Shown here one piece after another: positions 1 through 10,249 of a DNA stretch of 64,000 nt; within the stretch, counting starts at the first letter, position 1; every line of letters starts with the position of its first letter. The position numbers were made by a program, and so were the translations under genes. The stretch comes from Winogradskyella forsetii (lineage in GTDB: Bacteria; Bacteroidota; Bacteroidia; Flavobacteriales; Flavobacteriaceae): the NCBI RefSeq assembly GCF_013394595.1, contig NZ_CP053348.1, positions 2,320,001 to 2,384,000 of the forward strand, written 5' to 3'. The notes below the pieces were generated by a model that saw only the letters and a program-made list of their open reading frames with translations, was not told the origin of the DNA and searched no databases.

Positions 1-2
1 CT

Positions 3-3000
3 GCCGGCATTTACACAATTAGGATCAAAGGGAGTTTTCCAAGAATTTATTTTAACAATGCTGGAGATCGAAGAAAAATAATTGAAATTAATCAATGGGG
101 CACTATAGCTTGGGATTCCATGTATAGAGCCTTTTTTGGATGTAGCAATTTAGAGTTAAACACTACAATCACCGATGCTCCAGATTTTAGCAATGTCTCA
201 TTCATAAATTTAAGGGGCATGTTTAGAAATGCTAGTAGTTTCGATGGTTCTATTAATCATTGGGATGTTTCAAATGCTTTCAACATGCAAAATATGTTTT
301 ACGGAGCTACATCTTTCAATCAGAATTTAAGTTCTTGGGATGTCTCTAGTGTAAGGAATATGTCTGGCATGTTTTATGGCGCTTCATCTTTCAATCAAGA
401 TATCGGAGCTTGGGATGTTTCTAAAGTGGAATATATGATTCAGATGTTCTTTGGAGCTACGTCTTTTGATCAAGATTTAAGTAACTGGGATGTATCTAAT
501 GTTTACCAAATGATTCAGATGTTCTTTGGAGCTACTTCTTTTGATCAAGATATAAGTGACTGGGATGTATCTAATGTTTACCAAATGATTGATATGTTTA
601 GAGATGTAACTCTTTCGACAATTAATTACGAAAACTTATTGATAGGCTGGAATAGTTTGCCCTTAAGACCTGGAGTAAATTTTCATGGTGGGAATAGTCA
701 ATATTGTTCTCCTGCCGCAGTAGCTGCACGGGCTAATATGATAGCTTCTGATAATTGGAATATTATTGATGGAGGCAAGACTCCACCTACTGCTGTTTGC
801 ATTTCGACACCCATTACTATATACTTAGATAATAGTGGCAATGCTACATTATTAGAAAGTGATATTGATAATGGGTCCACATTGAATTGTGGAGGCACAT
901 TAGGGCTATCTTTATCTCAAACCACCTTTACTTGTTTAGATATAGGCAGTAATACTGTAACTCTTACTGCCGATGACGGAGAAGGAAATACAAGCACATG
1001 CGAAACGACTGTTATTGTAGAAGACAATAGCGCAATTGCTGGTTCAGATCAAACTACTATAAGTTGTGATGTTACAACAGTCTCCTTGGCAGCTAATAGT
1101 GTTACAGGCTTGTGGACAGCGTCACCCGATACTGGCTATTTTAGTGACGAAACTGCATATAATTCCGATTTTACTGGAGAAAGCGGTACTACCTATACCT
1201 TAACTTGGACGTCTACTAGCACTTCACCTTGTGGAGATCCTTCTGACACCATTATTGTAACCATTCCTGATTGCGGCAACAGCTTAGCCTTTCAGGGTGT
1301 GGATGAGTATATCAGTTTTGGTAATAATTATAATCTAAATAGTTCATTCAGTATCGAAGCATGGATAAAACCTGATAATTTTTCTGGTACTAAAACAATA
1401 TTTTCAAAAAGAGATGGCACATCTACAGCTTCTGGTTATGACCTAAGTCTTATTGGAAATCTTTTAAACTTCCGCTATAATAATAGCACAATTATCGCAA
1501 CTGAAACTATGAATACTAATAAATGGTATCATATTGCTGTGACTTTCAATGGCTCTACTTATCTACTCTATGTTGACGGATTCAAATTAACTTCAGCAAA
1601 TGGTTCACTACCAAATTCTAATACAAACAATGCGTTAATTGGTGCCATGGATAGAACAGGTAATTTGCCAATTAATCATTTTAGCGGAGGTATCGATGAA
1701 GTTCGCATGTGGAACATAGCCTTATCCCAAGATCAGATTCGAGAAATGATGAATCAAGAAATTAAACAAAACAATGCCTATGTGATGGGTCAAGTTATAC
1801 CTATAAATATAACAGGTGATTTACTTTGGAATAATTTAATAGGCTATTACCAAATGGCGACTGGACCACATTCAAGTGTGGTTTCAGGAATTATAAATGA
1901 TATATCAACGGTTTCTCCTGTTTCAGGCAATATCAATGCTATGACTACTATTCAGAATGAGACAGCTCCAATTCCCTATATTTCTCAAGGAAATTCTTGG
2001 GATGATGGAACAGCATGGTCTACTGAATATGTGCAACAAATACCAAATTCTTCAGTAAACAATATTATTCCCAATAATTTACAAACATGGAATATTGTTA
2101 GAACAACTACTGATATGGTAATAAATAGACCTACCATTAGCCCTAACTCTGGAAAAACAATCGTTTCAGGACTAATAGTAGATAATAATAGATTAAGTGT
2201 AACGAATGATCAACTCATAAAAGTCGATAAATACCTAAAAATTGATGGTACTTTGGATTTGGTTGGAGAATCACAATTACTACAATCAAACGAAAGTGTG
2301 GTTGATTATACAGGAACTGGTCAACTAGAACGAGACCAACAAGGCACATCGAACTTGTTCAACTACAATTACTGGAGTTCTCCGGTTAGTAACGGTGGAA
2401 TCTCTTACACAATTGCTAATACTTTTTTAGATGGTTCGAATACTTCTAACCCGCAAACCTTGCAATGGACAAACTCATACAATGCAAATCCTGCTACCAA
2501 TCCAATTACCATTAGCAGAAGATGGTTGTATCTTTATGAGAATTACTTAGAGAACAATTACGCATCATGGAATGACATTGATGAGAACACAACTATACCT
2601 GTCGGACTTGGATATACCATGAAAGGTAGTGGTAACTCAAACAGCACTCAAAATTATGTCTATAGAGGACAACCAAATAATGGTACTATTTATTCTCCTA
2701 TTTCTGGTCAATATCAGGCATTAGTAGGAAATCCATACCCTTCTGCGATAGATGTCAATACTTTTATAGACGATAATAATGCCGTATTGAAGGATGGGTC
2801 AATCTCCATATGGGAACATGCATCATCAAATAGTACTCACATTTTATCCCAATATGAAGGTGGTTACGCCGTACGGAATAAACTTGGTGGAATCCCAGCT
2901 GTATCTCCACCAGAAATAAATGGCACCGGAACGGCAATTAAAGTGCCTGGTCGTTTTATCCCTATTGCTCAAGGCTTTTTTGTTACAGGAAACGCAACTG

Positions 3001-3824
3001 GTGGATTTATAAACTTCAATAACAACCAAAGAGAATTTGCTATAGAAAACGGAACTAATTCACTTTTTTTCAGAAATTTAAACAACTTAAATCAAACAGT
3101 TAATTCTGATAATTATGAAAATGATAATCAGTATATTAGGATAAATTTTCTAACTCCAGAAGGAGCTACTAGATACTTACTAATTGGTTTTATGAACAAT
3201 CAAACCGCAACGGATGATATCGATTATGGTTATGATGCTCTTAATACCGAAAATTTACCAAGTGATTTATCCTTTAAAATCAATAATGAAAACTATGTCA
3301 TTCAAGGAGTTGGAGAATTTGATGAAACCAAGACATATCCTCTAGAAATGATTATCAGCGAACCAGGACATATTGAAATAGCGCTTGACGATTTAGAAAA
3401 TTTTGATGAAACCATTGATGTATTCATATTCGATAGTGTTTTAGGAACCTATACCAGATTCAATGAAGTTAATTTCCAGATTAATTTAGAAGCCGGAATT
3501 TACACTGATCGATTCTACTTAGCCTTTCAAGAAGATACAACACTATCTACCATAAAAGATGATATTGATAGTGTCACGGTAAAATATTTACATCAAACCA
3601 ATGAAATTTATGTAAATACATCGCTTTCTGTAGATCTTAAGCGATTGTACTTAATCAATGTAACAGGTCAAACTATAGCATCATGGAATAAGACTAATTT
3701 GCCAATGTCACATGATATTAAGATTCCTGTTGAGAATATTTCGGAAGGCGCTTATATCCTAAAGGCAGAAACCACTTCAGGAACATTCAACAAGAAGATA
3801 ATTATATTAAATATTAATCCGTAA
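3..3824 (+). CDS. BspA-repeat / LamG surface protein with T9SS type A sorting domain (5' truncated by window)
   Basis: Large secreted protein, probably an adhesin or other surface protein. The first ATG is at 120, but the frame stays open back to base 3 and the upstream codons read as the same domain (ending NQWGTIAWDSM), so the gene starts outside the window. Numbering from the 120 ATG: residues about 15-170 are BspA/DUF285 repeats with the pattern MFxGATSFDQDxSxWDVSxV; about 215-300 is HYR-like; about 310-390 Ig-like; about 393-545 is a LamG/concanavalin-like fold (SIEAWIKP, WYHIAVTF, IDEVRMWN). The last 80 residues form a T9SS type A C-terminal domain ending in GAYILKAETTSGTFNKKIII. Domain naming is by recognition; the binding target is unknown. 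Confidence 0.88.
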   Translation, partial: AGIYTIRIKGSFPRIYFNNAGDRRKIIEINQWGTIAWDSMYRAFFGCSNLELNTTITDAPDFSNVSFINLRGMFRNASSFDGSINHWDVSNAFNMQNMFYGATSFNQNLSSWDVSSVRNMSGMFYGASSFNQDIGAWDVSKVEYMIQMFFGATSFDQDLSNWDVSNVYQMIQMFFGATSFDQDISDWDVSNVYQMIDMFRDVTLSTINYENLLIGWNSLPLRPGVNFHGGNSQYCSPAAVAARANMIASDNWNIIDGGKTPPTAVCISTPITIYLDNSGNATLLESDIDNGSTLNCGGTLGLSLSQTTFTCLDIGSNTVTLTADDGEGNTSTCETTVIVEDNSAIAGSDQTTISCDVTTVSLAANSVTGLWTASPDTGYFSDETAYNSDFTGESGTTYTLTWTSTSTSPCGDPSDTIIVTIPDCGNSLAFQGVDEYISFGNNYNLNSSFSIEAWIKPDNFSGTKTIFSKRDGTSTASGYDLSLIGNLLNFRYNNSTIIATETMNTNKWYHIAVTFNGSTYLLYVDGFKLTSANGSLPNSNTNNALIGAMDRTGNLPINHFSGGIDEVRMWNIALSQDQIREMMNQEIKQNNAYVMGQVIPINITGDLLWNNLIGYYQMATGPHSSVVSGIINDISTVSPVSGNINAMTTIQNETAPIPYISQGNSWDDGTAWSTEYVQQIPNSSVNNIIPNNLQTWNIVRTTTDMVINRPTISPNSGKTIVSGLIVDNNRLSVTNDQLIKVDKYLKIDGTLDLVGESQLLQSNESVVDYTGTGQLERDQQGTSNLFNYNYWSSPVSNGGISYTIANTFLDGSNTSNPQTLQWTNSYNANPATNPITISRRWLYLYENYLENNYASWNDIDENTTIPVGLGYTMKGSGNSNSTQNYVYRGQPNNGTIYSPISGQYQALVGNPYPSAIDVNTFIDDNNAVLKDGSISIWEHASSNSTHILSQYEGGYAVRNKLGGIPAVSPPEINGTGTAIKVPGRFIPIAQGFFVTGNATGGFINFNNNQREFAIENGTNSLFFRNLNNLNQTVNSDNYENDNQYIRINFLTPEGATRYLLIGFMNNQTATDDIDYGYDALNTENLPSDLSFKINNENYVIQGVGEFDETKTYPLEMIISEPGHIEIALDDLENFDETIDVFIFDSVLGTYTRFNEVNFQINLEAGIYTDRFYLAFQEDTTLSTIKDDIDSVTVKYLHQTNEIYVNTSLSVDLKRLYLINVTGQTIASWNKTNLPMSHDIKIPVENISEGAYILKAETTSGTFNKKIIILNINP
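435..584 (+). repeat. two 75-bp near-identical tandem copies in the BspA region
   Basis: Copies at 435-509 and 510-584 differ at about 3 of 75 bases by eye, while neighbouring repeats of the same protein domain are clearly more diverged. Each copy encodes one 25-residue BspA/DUF285 repeat. This points to a recent in-frame duplication inside the surface protein gene. Confidence 0.9.
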
Positions 3825-3846
3825 ATACTTGTTGCTTAAAATGAAT

Positions 3847-4233
3847 TTATGAATACTTCCTCAAATCGATCTCATTAATCTCGCCATGACTAGCATGTGC
3901 AACCACTACGCCATTTCTAATCACTAAAAGTTGAGGCGACTGATGCATCACTTGAAACTTATAACCTACCTCATTTGAGACGTCTCTGTAACTCAACAAA
4001 TCTAAATAATACAAATCAGCATTACTATCCAAGTCGTAAGCAGATACAAATTGCTTCATAACCATACTGCTAATTCCACAACGCGTAGAGTGTTTAAATA
4101 TCAACTGGGTTTTTGACTTGGATTTTTCTGAAATGTTATCTAATTGTGACACCTCTTTTAAAGGTTGCCAAGGCAATATTTTTTCTTCTTTTGGTTTCTT
4201 TGGTTCAGATGAACCGAATAATTTATTAAACAT
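3847..4233 (-). CDS. ytxJ: YtxJ-like monothiol bacilliredoxin
   Basis: Small thioredoxin-fold protein of 128 residues matching the bacillithiol-system redox protein YtxJ. The active-site segment HSTRCGIS carries a single cysteine (C52), followed by a YYLDLLSYRDVSNEVGYKF strand and the cis-proline-like segment HQSPQLLVI. By family it would remove bacillithiol from protein thiols in the cytoplasm. It is divergent from clpB, and the two share a 277-bp intergenic region. The family call is firm; the substrate is inferred, and the bacillithiol synthesis genes are not in this window. Confidence 0.85.
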   Translation of the reverse strand: MFNKLFGSSEPKKPKEEKILPWQPLKEVSQLDNISEKSKSKTQLIFKHSTRCGISSMVMKQFVSAYDLDSNADLYYLDLLSYRDVSNEVGYKFQVMHQSPQLLVIRNGVVVAHASHGEINEIDLRKYS

Positions 4234-4319
4234 CTTAAATATTAATTTTTAAAGTTCCCTTGGCCATGGTAAACCATTCGTATAACTATAGTTGAAACAT
4301 CATAACGACCTTACACACA

Positions 4320-4362
4320 GACAAAACGTCATTTAAAAATATGCTAAAACGGTCATTTTGTC
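4320..4362. promoter_or_regulatory. inverted pair of GACAAAAYGWC sites upstream of clpB
   Basis: GACAAAACGTC at 4320-4330 and its near-inverse GTCATTTTGTC at 4352-4362 match at 9 of 11 positions when one is reverse-complemented. Their centres are 32 bp apart, about three helical turns. The pair lies in the divergent ytxJ/clpB spacer, about 150 bp before clpB. The symmetry is seen directly; a role as a heat-shock or redox operator is inference. Confidence 0.4.
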
Positions 4363-4510
4363 GTTTATTTCTTACTTTTTTTAAATGGTAAGATTATTGT
4401 CTAAAGATAGTCAAACACAATAACAATAAAAAAACATTGTCGGGTTGAGTTTGCAAGCGACTAATAAACCTTTCGCCTTCTCTCAATGTGACAGAAAAAC
4501 AATATAAAAG

Positions 4511-7117
4511 ATGAATTTTAATAATTATACCATTAAATCGCAAGAAGCGATACAGCAGGCACAGCAGTTTGCGCAAGGTTTTGGTCATCAGCAAATTGAA
4601 AATGAACATATTTTTAAAGCGCTTTTTAATGTTGATGAAAATGTACTTCCATTCCTTCTTAAAAAGTTGAATGTTAATGTACCTCTACTTGAACAGGTAT
4701 TGGACAAAGAGCTCGAGAGTTTTCCTAAAGTTTCAGGTGGCGATATTATGCTTTCCCGTGAAGCCAGTAAAATGTTGAACGAAGCCTCCATCATCGCTAA
4801 AAAGATGAATGATGATTATGTTTCTATCGAACATTTAGTGTTGGCTATTTTCAAATCAAAAAGTAAAATCGGCCAAATCCTAAAAGATCAAGGGGTCACT
4901 GAAAAAGGCTTAAATGCTGCTATTGACGAATTAAGAAAAGGCGATAGAGTAACATCACAAAGTCAGGAAGAAACTTATAATTCACTTAGTAAGTACGCTA
5001 AAAATCTAAACCAATTAGCAAGGGATGGAAAATTAGATCCCGTTATTGGACGTGATGAAGAAATACGAAGAATACTTCAGATTTTATCACGTAGAACCAA
5101 AAACAATCCGATTTTAGTTGGAGAACCTGGAACGGGTAAAACGGCAATTGCGGAAGGCTTAGCACATAGAATCATCGACGGCGATATTCCAGAAAATCTA
5201 AAAGACAAACAGATTTTCGCTTTAGATATGGGCGCGTTAATTGCTGGCGCCAAATATAAAGGTGAGTTTGAAGAACGTCTAAAAGCCGTGATCAAAGAAG
5301 TGACCGAAAGTAATGGAGATATCGTTTTGTTTATCGATGAGATTCATACTTTGGTTGGTGCTGGTGGTGGACAAGGCGCCATGGATGCTGCAAACATTCT
5401 GAAACCAGCTTTAGCACGTGGCGAATTGAGAGCGATAGGTGCAACGACCTTAGATGAATATCAAAAATATTTTGAGCAAGACAAGGCTTTGGAACGTCGT
5501 TTTCAGAAAGTCACTGTAAATGAGCCTGATACTGAAAGTGCAATTTCCATACTTCGAGGTATTAAGGAGAAATATGAGACACATCATAAGGTGAGAATTA
5601 AGGATGAAGCTATTATTGGTGCCGTTGAATTATCGGAACGTTACATAACAAACCGTTTTTTACCAGATAAAGCCATTGATTTAATGGATGAAGCGGCTTC
5701 AAAATTACGAATGGAAATCAACTCCAAACCGGAAGAATTAGATGTCCTCGACCGTAAGATTATGCAACTTGAAATTGAACATGAAGCGATTAAGCGCGAA
5801 AAAGATGAATCTAAATTAAAAAGCTTAAAAGCAGAACTGGCAAATCTTAAAGAAGAACGCAATGAGCTGAATGCGAAATGGAAATCTGAAAAGGAAGTCG
5901 TAGAGAACGTTCAGAATATTAAACAAGAAATTGAAAATTATAAAATTGAAGCGGAACGTGCCGAACGTGATGGCAATTATGGAAAGGTAGCTGAAATCCG
6001 TTATGGCAAGATTAAAGATGCTACTGAAAAGTTAGAAAATTTCCAAAAGGAATTAGCAGAACAACAGGACACCTCCTTAATCAAAGAGGAAGTTACTTAT
6101 GAAGATATTGCTGAAGTTGTCGCTAAGTGGACAGGCATTCCTGTAACCAAAATGCTTCGAAGTGATCGTGAAAAACTATTGAAACTTGAAGATGAATTAC
6201 ACAAACGTGTAGTAGGACAAGAGGAAGCGATTGAAGCGGTCAGTGACGCGGTTCGTAGATCTAGAGCTGGACTACAAAATCCACAAAAACCAATTGGGAC
6301 TTTCCTGTTTTTGGGAACAACTGGTGTTGGTAAAACGGAACTGGCAAAAGCATTGGCAGAATATTTGTTCGACGATGAAAACGCCATGACACGTATTGAC
6401 ATGAGTGAATACCAAGAACGACATGCTGTGAGCCGTTTGGTTGGTGCGCCTCCAGGATATGTAGGTTACGATGAAGGCGGACAATTAACAGAAGCTGTGA
6501 GACGTAAACCGTATTCTGTAGTATTACTTGATGAAATTGAAAAAGCGCATCCTGATACGTTCAATATTTTATTACAAGTTTTGGATGAGGGCCGTTTAAC
6601 AGATAACAAAGGTAGAATTGCAGATTTTAAAAATACCATTATAATTATGACTTCAAATATGGGAAGTCATATTATTCAAGAGCGTTTTGAAGCGACCAAG
6701 GATATTCCATCAGCGATGGAAGCAGCAAAAGTTGATGTTTTAGGTTTATTAAAACAAAGCGTCAGACCAGAGTTTTTAAACCGTATTGACGATACTATAA
6801 TGTTCACACCATTATCCAAGGAGAATATTGTTGATATTGTTGGGTTACAGTTGAAAGGTATTACCAAAATGATAGCAAAACAAGGTATCACTTTTGATGC
6901 GACACCAGAAGCTGTGAGTTATTTGGCCGAGAAAGGTTATAATCCAGAATATGGAGCGAGACCTGTAAAGCGGGTAATTCAAAAAGAGGTTTTAAATCAA
7001 TTGAGTAAAGAAATATTGGCTGGCAAAGTAAACACAGACAGTATTATTCTACTAGATGAATTTGATGGACAATTGGTCTTTAGAAACCAAAGTGATTTGG
7101 TCACAGAAGAATTGTAA
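4511..7117 (+). CDS. clpB: ATP-dependent disaggregase ClpB
   Basis: Hexameric AAA+ chaperone that, with DnaK, extracts polypeptides from aggregates after heat stress. The 868 residues match the family's usual size. N-terminal Clp-N repeats occupy about 1-145; Walker A1 is GEPGTGKT (204-211) with Walker B VLFIDEIH; the coiled-coil M domain spans about 405-525; Walker A2 is GTTGVGKT (602-609) with [13 protein letters not shown]. The M domain marks ClpB rather than ClpA or ClpC. The start [14 protein letters not shown] is typical for Bacteroidota. It is monocistronic, with a hairpin terminator about 70 bp downstream and a possible inverted operator upstream. Confidence 0.98.
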   Translation: MNFNNYTIKSQEAIQQAQQFAQGFGHQQIENEHIFKALFNVDENVLPFLLKKLNVNVPLLEQVLDKELESFPKVSGGDIMLSREASKMLNEASIIAKKMNDDYVSIEHLVLAIFKSKSKIGQILKDQGVTEKGLNAAIDELRKGDRVTSQSQEETYNSLSKYAKNLNQLARDGKLDPVIGRDEEIRRILQILSRRTKNNPILVGEPGTGKTAIAEGLAHRIIDGDIPENLKDKQIFALDMGALIAGAKYKGEFEERLKAVIKEVTESNGDIVLFIDEIHTLVGAGGGQGAMDAANILKPALARGELRAIGATTLDEYQKYFEQDKALERRFQKVTVNEPDTESAISILRGIKEKYETHHKVRIKDEAIIGAVELSERYITNRFLPDKAIDLMDEAASKLRMEINSKPEELDVLDRKIMQLEIEHEAIKREKDESKLKSLKAELANLKEERNELNAKWKSEKEVVENVQNIKQEIENYKIEAERAERDGNYGKVAEIRYGKIKDATEKLENFQKELAEQQDTSLIKEEVTYEDIAEVVAKWTGIPVTKMLRSDREKLLKLEDELHKRVVGQEEAIEAVSDAVRRSRAGLQNPQKPIGTFLFLGTTGVGKTELAKALAEYLFDDENAMTRIDMSEYQERHAVSRLVGAPPGYVGYDEGGQLTEAVRRKPYSVVLLDEIEKAHPDTFNILLQVLDEGRLTDNKGRIADFKNTIIIMTSNMGSHIIQERFEATKDIPSAMEAAKVDVLGLLKQSVRPEFLNRIDDTIMFTPLSKENIVDIVGLQLKGITKMIAKQGITFDATPEAVSYLAEKGYNPEYGARPVKRVIQKEVLNQLSKEILAGKVNTDSIILLDEFDGQLVFRNQSDLVTEEL

Positions 7118-7186
7118 AAAATCTTTAAATTTTAGATCAACCGTAACAATTTAGGTTAAGAACAGTCTATATAATGATTGGTTGGT

Positions 7187-7232
7187 AAAAAGCAATACAA
7201 TTTTCATTTACTTGAAAGGCGTATTGCTTTTT
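7187..7232 (+). terminator. hairpin terminator after clpB
   Basis: Perfect 12-bp inverted repeat: AAAAAGCAATAC at 7187-7198 and GTATTGCTTTTT at 7221-7232, with a 22-nt loop. The 3' arm ends in a T run. It sits about 70 bp after the clpB stop and before the next start, as expected for an intrinsic terminator. Confidence 0.7.
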
Positions 7233-7294
7233 CATTTCTATTTACTATCTTTATATAAAACAGATATAACCCTCACAAAATCAACCAAATAAAA

Positions 7295-7675
7295 ATGATA
7301 AAACATTACAATCTAAAAGATGCAGATGTCTATATATTTGATAATTATATCATAAATCAAATACGTGAGGGTGTTACAATCGAAGCACCACACGATAAAG
7401 AATTAAACCAGATTGTCCAAGAACATTTTAGCGGACAGGAAATTGTCTATATTTCCAACCGGGTAAAATCTTACACAGTTGATCCCTTGATTTATCCCAA
7501 GGTGGAACAAATACCAAATATTGTTGCTATTGCCATAGTTCCTAAAACGGACATAATGAGACAGAATGCGGCATACGAAAAAAATTTCTACGACAAAACC
7601 TTTGAGATTTTTGACACCCTTAATGAGGCCATTGTTTGGGCAAATAAGTTAGTAATGGCAGAAAGCGATGAATAA
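7295..7675 (+). CDS. small STAS/SEC14-like protein of unknown function
   Basis: 126-residue soluble protein with no signal peptide. The pattern of an N-terminal beta segment (ADVYIFDNYIINQIREGVTI), then QEIVYISNRVKSYTVDP, then NIVAIAIVPKTD and a C-terminal helix with FEIFDTLNEAIVWA resembles small STAS/SEC14-type proteins common in Flavobacteriaceae. No catalytic motif is visible. It stands alone between the clpB terminator and a 587-bp non-coding stretch. The family call is tentative and the function unknown. Confidence 0.7.
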   Translation: MIKHYNLKDADVYIFDNYIINQIREGVTIEAPHDKELNQIVQEHFSGQEIVYISNRVKSYTVDPLIYPKVEQIPNIVAIAIVPKTDIMRQNAAYEKNFYDKTFEIFDTLNEAIVWANKLVMAESDE

Positions 7676-8262
7676 ACTGGCATTTAATAGTGGTGTTACT
7701 CAGCAATTATAGGAATGAAATAAATAAGTTAGTGATCAGCAGTATTCAAATTGCCCGATTAAAACCGTCTTATTAACGGAATCCCAAACTTATGTATTTT
7801 GACAAACAAATCTTAAAGCAGAAATGAGAATGGATAACGATAACAAAACCCAAAGATAAGCCATTATTTGGTGTGGATCTCTTCGTTATAACCCTGTTTA
7901 CCAGAATCTTGAAACACACTCTGTGTAGATGATGACATAATTAAACACCATTAATAATCCGCTTCGAGCCGAGACATTTAGAAGAGCGAATTTTAAATGT
8001 TAATAAGAATATCTAATTATTACAAATAATTTTTTTTCTACAGGTCTAAAAATGAAAGCGTTTCAAAGTTATTAACAATTATTCGATGAAATGCATGATA
8101 AAATTAAAAATTTAACATGCCTTTTAACGGATAAAACATTAATTTTGTCGAGCTATTTAATTCCAACGAAACTTTAAGACATTATTTATCTTGTGAGTAA
8201 TCCCTCTACTTGTAGAGAATTGCTATAGTTAATTATGCCTAAACCCCTAACAAAATACAAAA
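7676..8262. other. 587-bp intergenic region before deoC
   Basis: No ORF of credible length or composition is present on either strand, and no tRNA- or rRNA-like sequence. The first half is dense in stops, so it may be decayed coding sequence, but no family can be recognised. The second half is AT-rich and holds a TAnnTTTG match (TAATTTTG at about 8148-8155) and a short palindrome at 8204-8217, so it probably contains the deoC promoter. Confidence 0.5.
8204..8217. promoter_or_regulatory. perfect palindrome CTCTACTTGTAGAG upstream of deoC
   Basis: CTCTAC and GTAGAG are exact inverted arms around a 2-nt centre, about 45 bp before the deoC start. It could be a repressor operator for the deo genes or a 5'-UTR hairpin. 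The symmetry is seen; the function is inferred. No deoR-type regulator gene lies in this window. Confidence 0.35.
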
Positions 8263-8922
8263 ATGGAATTGAATAGATATATAGACCACACCTTATTAAG
8301 TGCGTCTGCAACTGAATCCGAAATCCTTAAACTTTGCGAAGAAGCAGTAAAATATAATTTTTACTCGGTTTGCGTCAACAGCAGTTATGTGCCCATCGCA
8401 AAACAAGCATTAGGACGATCTGAAGTAAAAATCTGCTCGGTCGTCGGTTTCCCCTTGGGCGCCATGTCCACCGAAGCCAAAATTTTTGAAGCTAAAAATG
8501 CCATCGATCAAGGTGCTACGGAAATAGACATGGTAATGAATATTGGCCGACTTAAAAGTAAAAATCATGTGGCCGTATTAAAAGATATTAGTGCTGTGAA
8601 ACGCGCTATTGGTCTTACCACTCTAAAAGTTATTCTTGAAATAAGCGAACTTTCAAAAAACGAAATCGTCAAAGCCTGCGAAATCTGTATCGATGCCAAA
8701 GCAGATTTTGTAAAAACCTCTACCGGATTCTCAAAAAGTGGAGCTACTTTAACTGCTGTAAAAATAATGAGAAAAACAGTTAAAGATAAACTAAAAGTTA
8801 AGGCTTCTGGTGGTATTAGAGATGTGGAAACCGCTCTCAAGTACATAGAAGTTGGTTCGGATAGAATAGGCGCTTCGGCTGGAGTTTCAATGATGAATAA
8901 TCTAGTATCACGAGCTTCATAA
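8263..8922 (+). CDS. deoC: deoxyribose-phosphate aldolase
   Basis: Class I aldolase that splits 2-deoxyribose 5-phosphate into glyceraldehyde 3-phosphate and acetaldehyde in nucleoside catabolism. At 219 residues it has the normal length of the short bacterial form. Visible motifs are YIDHTLL at the N-terminus, ICSVVGFPLG, EIDMVMNIG, the Schiff-base lysine region DFVKTSTGF and the second active lysine in KVKASGGIRD. deoD follows 30 bp downstream, so the two form a nucleoside salvage operon. No deoB (phosphopentomutase) is nearby. Confidence 0.97.
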   Translation: MELNRYIDHTLLSASATESEILKLCEEAVKYNFYSVCVNSSYVPIAKQALGRSEVKICSVVGFPLGAMSTEAKIFEAKNAIDQGATEIDMVMNIGRLKSKNHVAVLKDISAVKRAIGLTTLKVILEISELSKNEIVKACEICIDAKADFVKTSTGFSKSGATLTAVKIMRKTVKDKLKVKASGGIRDVETALKYIEVGSDRIGASAGVSMMNNLVSRAS

Positions 8923-8940
8923 TAATTAAGACACTTTGCT

Positions 8941-8948
8941 TAACTTTG
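8941..8948 (+). promoter_or_regulatory. TAnnTTTG minus-7 box just before deoD
   Basis: TAACTTTG matches the Bacteroidota minus-7 consensus exactly and ends 4 nt before the deoD ATG. No good minus-33 TTG/TTTG is seen at the usual spacing. If used, the transcript would be leaderless or nearly so. Confidence 0.3.
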
Positions 8949-8952
8949 TAGC

Positions 8953-9651
8953 ATGAGTGTACATATTGAAGCCAAAAATGGCGAAATCGCAGAGACCATT
9001 CTTCTTCCAGGTGATCCCTTGAGAGCTAAATGGATAGCTGAAACATTTTTTGAAAACCCTAAATGCTTCAATAAAGTAAGAGGTATGCTTGGTTATACAG
9101 GCACCTATAAGGGTAGACGGATTTCAACCATGGGCACAGGCATGGGAGTTCCAAGTATTACCATTTATGCCAACGAACTGATAAAAGACTATGGCGTAAA
9201 AAACCTTATTCGAGTGGGCAGCGCAGGATCTTACCAAGAGCATGTTAAAATTAGGGATGTCGTAATTGCTATGGCTGCATCGTCCAACTCTGGTGTTAAT
9301 GAGTTGCGTTTTGGCGGTGCAAATTATGCACCTACAGCAGATTTTGGCTTGTTTATGAAAGCTGTTGAGGCGGCGCGTTCCAAGAACATTCCTATTAAAG
9401 CCGGTAACGTTTTATCGTCCGATATTTTTTATGAAGACGATAAAGAAGCCTTTAAATTATGGTCTAAATTTGGGGTCTTGTGTGTAGAAATGGAAGCTGC
9501 TGGGCTTTATACTGTTGCAGCTAAACATCAGGTAAATGCATTAGCCATTTTAACTATTTCAGATTCATTAGTAACTGGAGAAGCCACAACGAGCAACGAA
9601 CGTGAGACTACCTTTAAGGGTATGATTGAGGTGGCTTTGGAGTTGGCTTAG
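8953..9651 (+). CDS. deoD: DeoD-type purine nucleoside phosphorylase
   Basis: Phosphorolysis of purine (deoxy)nucleosides to free base and (deoxy)ribose 1-phosphate. The 232 residues match the hexameric DeoD family. Visible motifs are the N-terminal [29 protein letters not shown] with phosphate-binding [29 protein letters not shown] for ribose binding and the catalytic-loop segment [18 protein letters not shown]. It lies directly behind deoC; together they channel deoxyribonucleosides into central carbon metabolism. Confidence 0.97.
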   Translation: MSVHIEAKNGEIAETILLPGDPLRAKWIAETFFENPKCFNKVRGMLGYTGTYKGRRISTMGTGMGVPSITIYANELIKDYGVKNLIRVGSAGSYQEHVKIRDVVIAMAASSNSGVNELRFGGANYAPTADFGLFMKAVEAARSKNIPIKAGNVLSSDIFYEDDKEAFKLWSKFGVLCVEMEAAGLYTVAAKHQVNALAILTISDSLVTGEATTSNERETTFKGMIEVALELA

Positions 9652-9712
9652 GAATTTTCAAATACATTGTGGTAAGAATTTCATTCTATAAACACAAAAT
9701 GAAAAACAACAT

Positions 9713-10249
9713 ATGACGAGACAAATGAAAAAATTAATCCCAATAGTTAGCCTCGGCTTTTTACTAGGTCTTTCTTGTGCTCAAAACAAAGAGAAAACTG
9801 AAAATAAAGATGAAGTTGTTACCACTTATTACCTCATTAGACATGCCGAAAAAGATCGTTCTGATGAAACCAATAAAAACCCTAATCTTACTGAAGAAAG
9901 ACTAAAACGTGCCGAAAACTGGGCAGAACACTTTAAAAACATAAATTTGGATGCTGTGTATTCTACAGATTATAACCGAACCAAGCAAACAGCCACGCCA
10001 ACGGCAAAAGCAAATCAGCTTGAACTTCAATTTTACAACCCATCAGACATAAAGATTGAAGAATTCATTGAAAAAACCAATGGAAAAACAGTTTTAGTGG
10101 TTGGTCATAGTAATACCACACCAAAGTTTGTGAATGAATTATTAGGCGAAGACAAATATGAAGATATCGCAGACGATAATAATGCTAATCTATATGAAGT
10201 AACCATTTCAAAAGACAAAAAAACGTCACAATTATTAGTTGTTGATTAA
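9713..10249 (+). CDS. lipoprotein histidine phosphatase (SixA/phosphoglycerate mutase superfamily)
   Basis: 178-residue predicted lipoprotein. A hydrophobic leader ends in a lipobox-like LGLSC at residues 18-22, so it is likely membrane-anchored outside the cytoplasm. The RHAE motif in YYLIRHAEKDR marks the branch-2-like histidine phosphatase fold, with the second arginine and histidine in STDYNRTKQTATPT and VLVVGHSNTTP. An ATG at 9725 (MKKLIPI) is an equally good start. The substrate is unknown. The 3' end overlaps the convergent DUF6503 gene by 15 bp. Confidence 0.85.
   Translation: MTRQMKKLIPIVSLGFLLGLSCAQNKEKTENKDEVVTTYYLIRHAEKDRSDETNKNPNLTEERLKRAENWAEHFKNINLDAVYSTDYNRTKQTATPTAKANQLELQFYNPSDIKIEEFIEKTNGKTVLVVGHSNTTPKFVNELLGEDKYEDIADDNNANLYEVTISKDKKTSQLLVVD

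Noticed and set aside
120..122. ATG at 120 as the true start of the first surface protein
   Set aside because: Upstream codons to base 3 stay open and read as the same BspA-type domain, so the gene starts outside the window.
7864..7938. 24-codon minus-strand frame in the 587-bp gap
   Set aside because: Too short, with no signal, family resemblance or clear promoter to support it.
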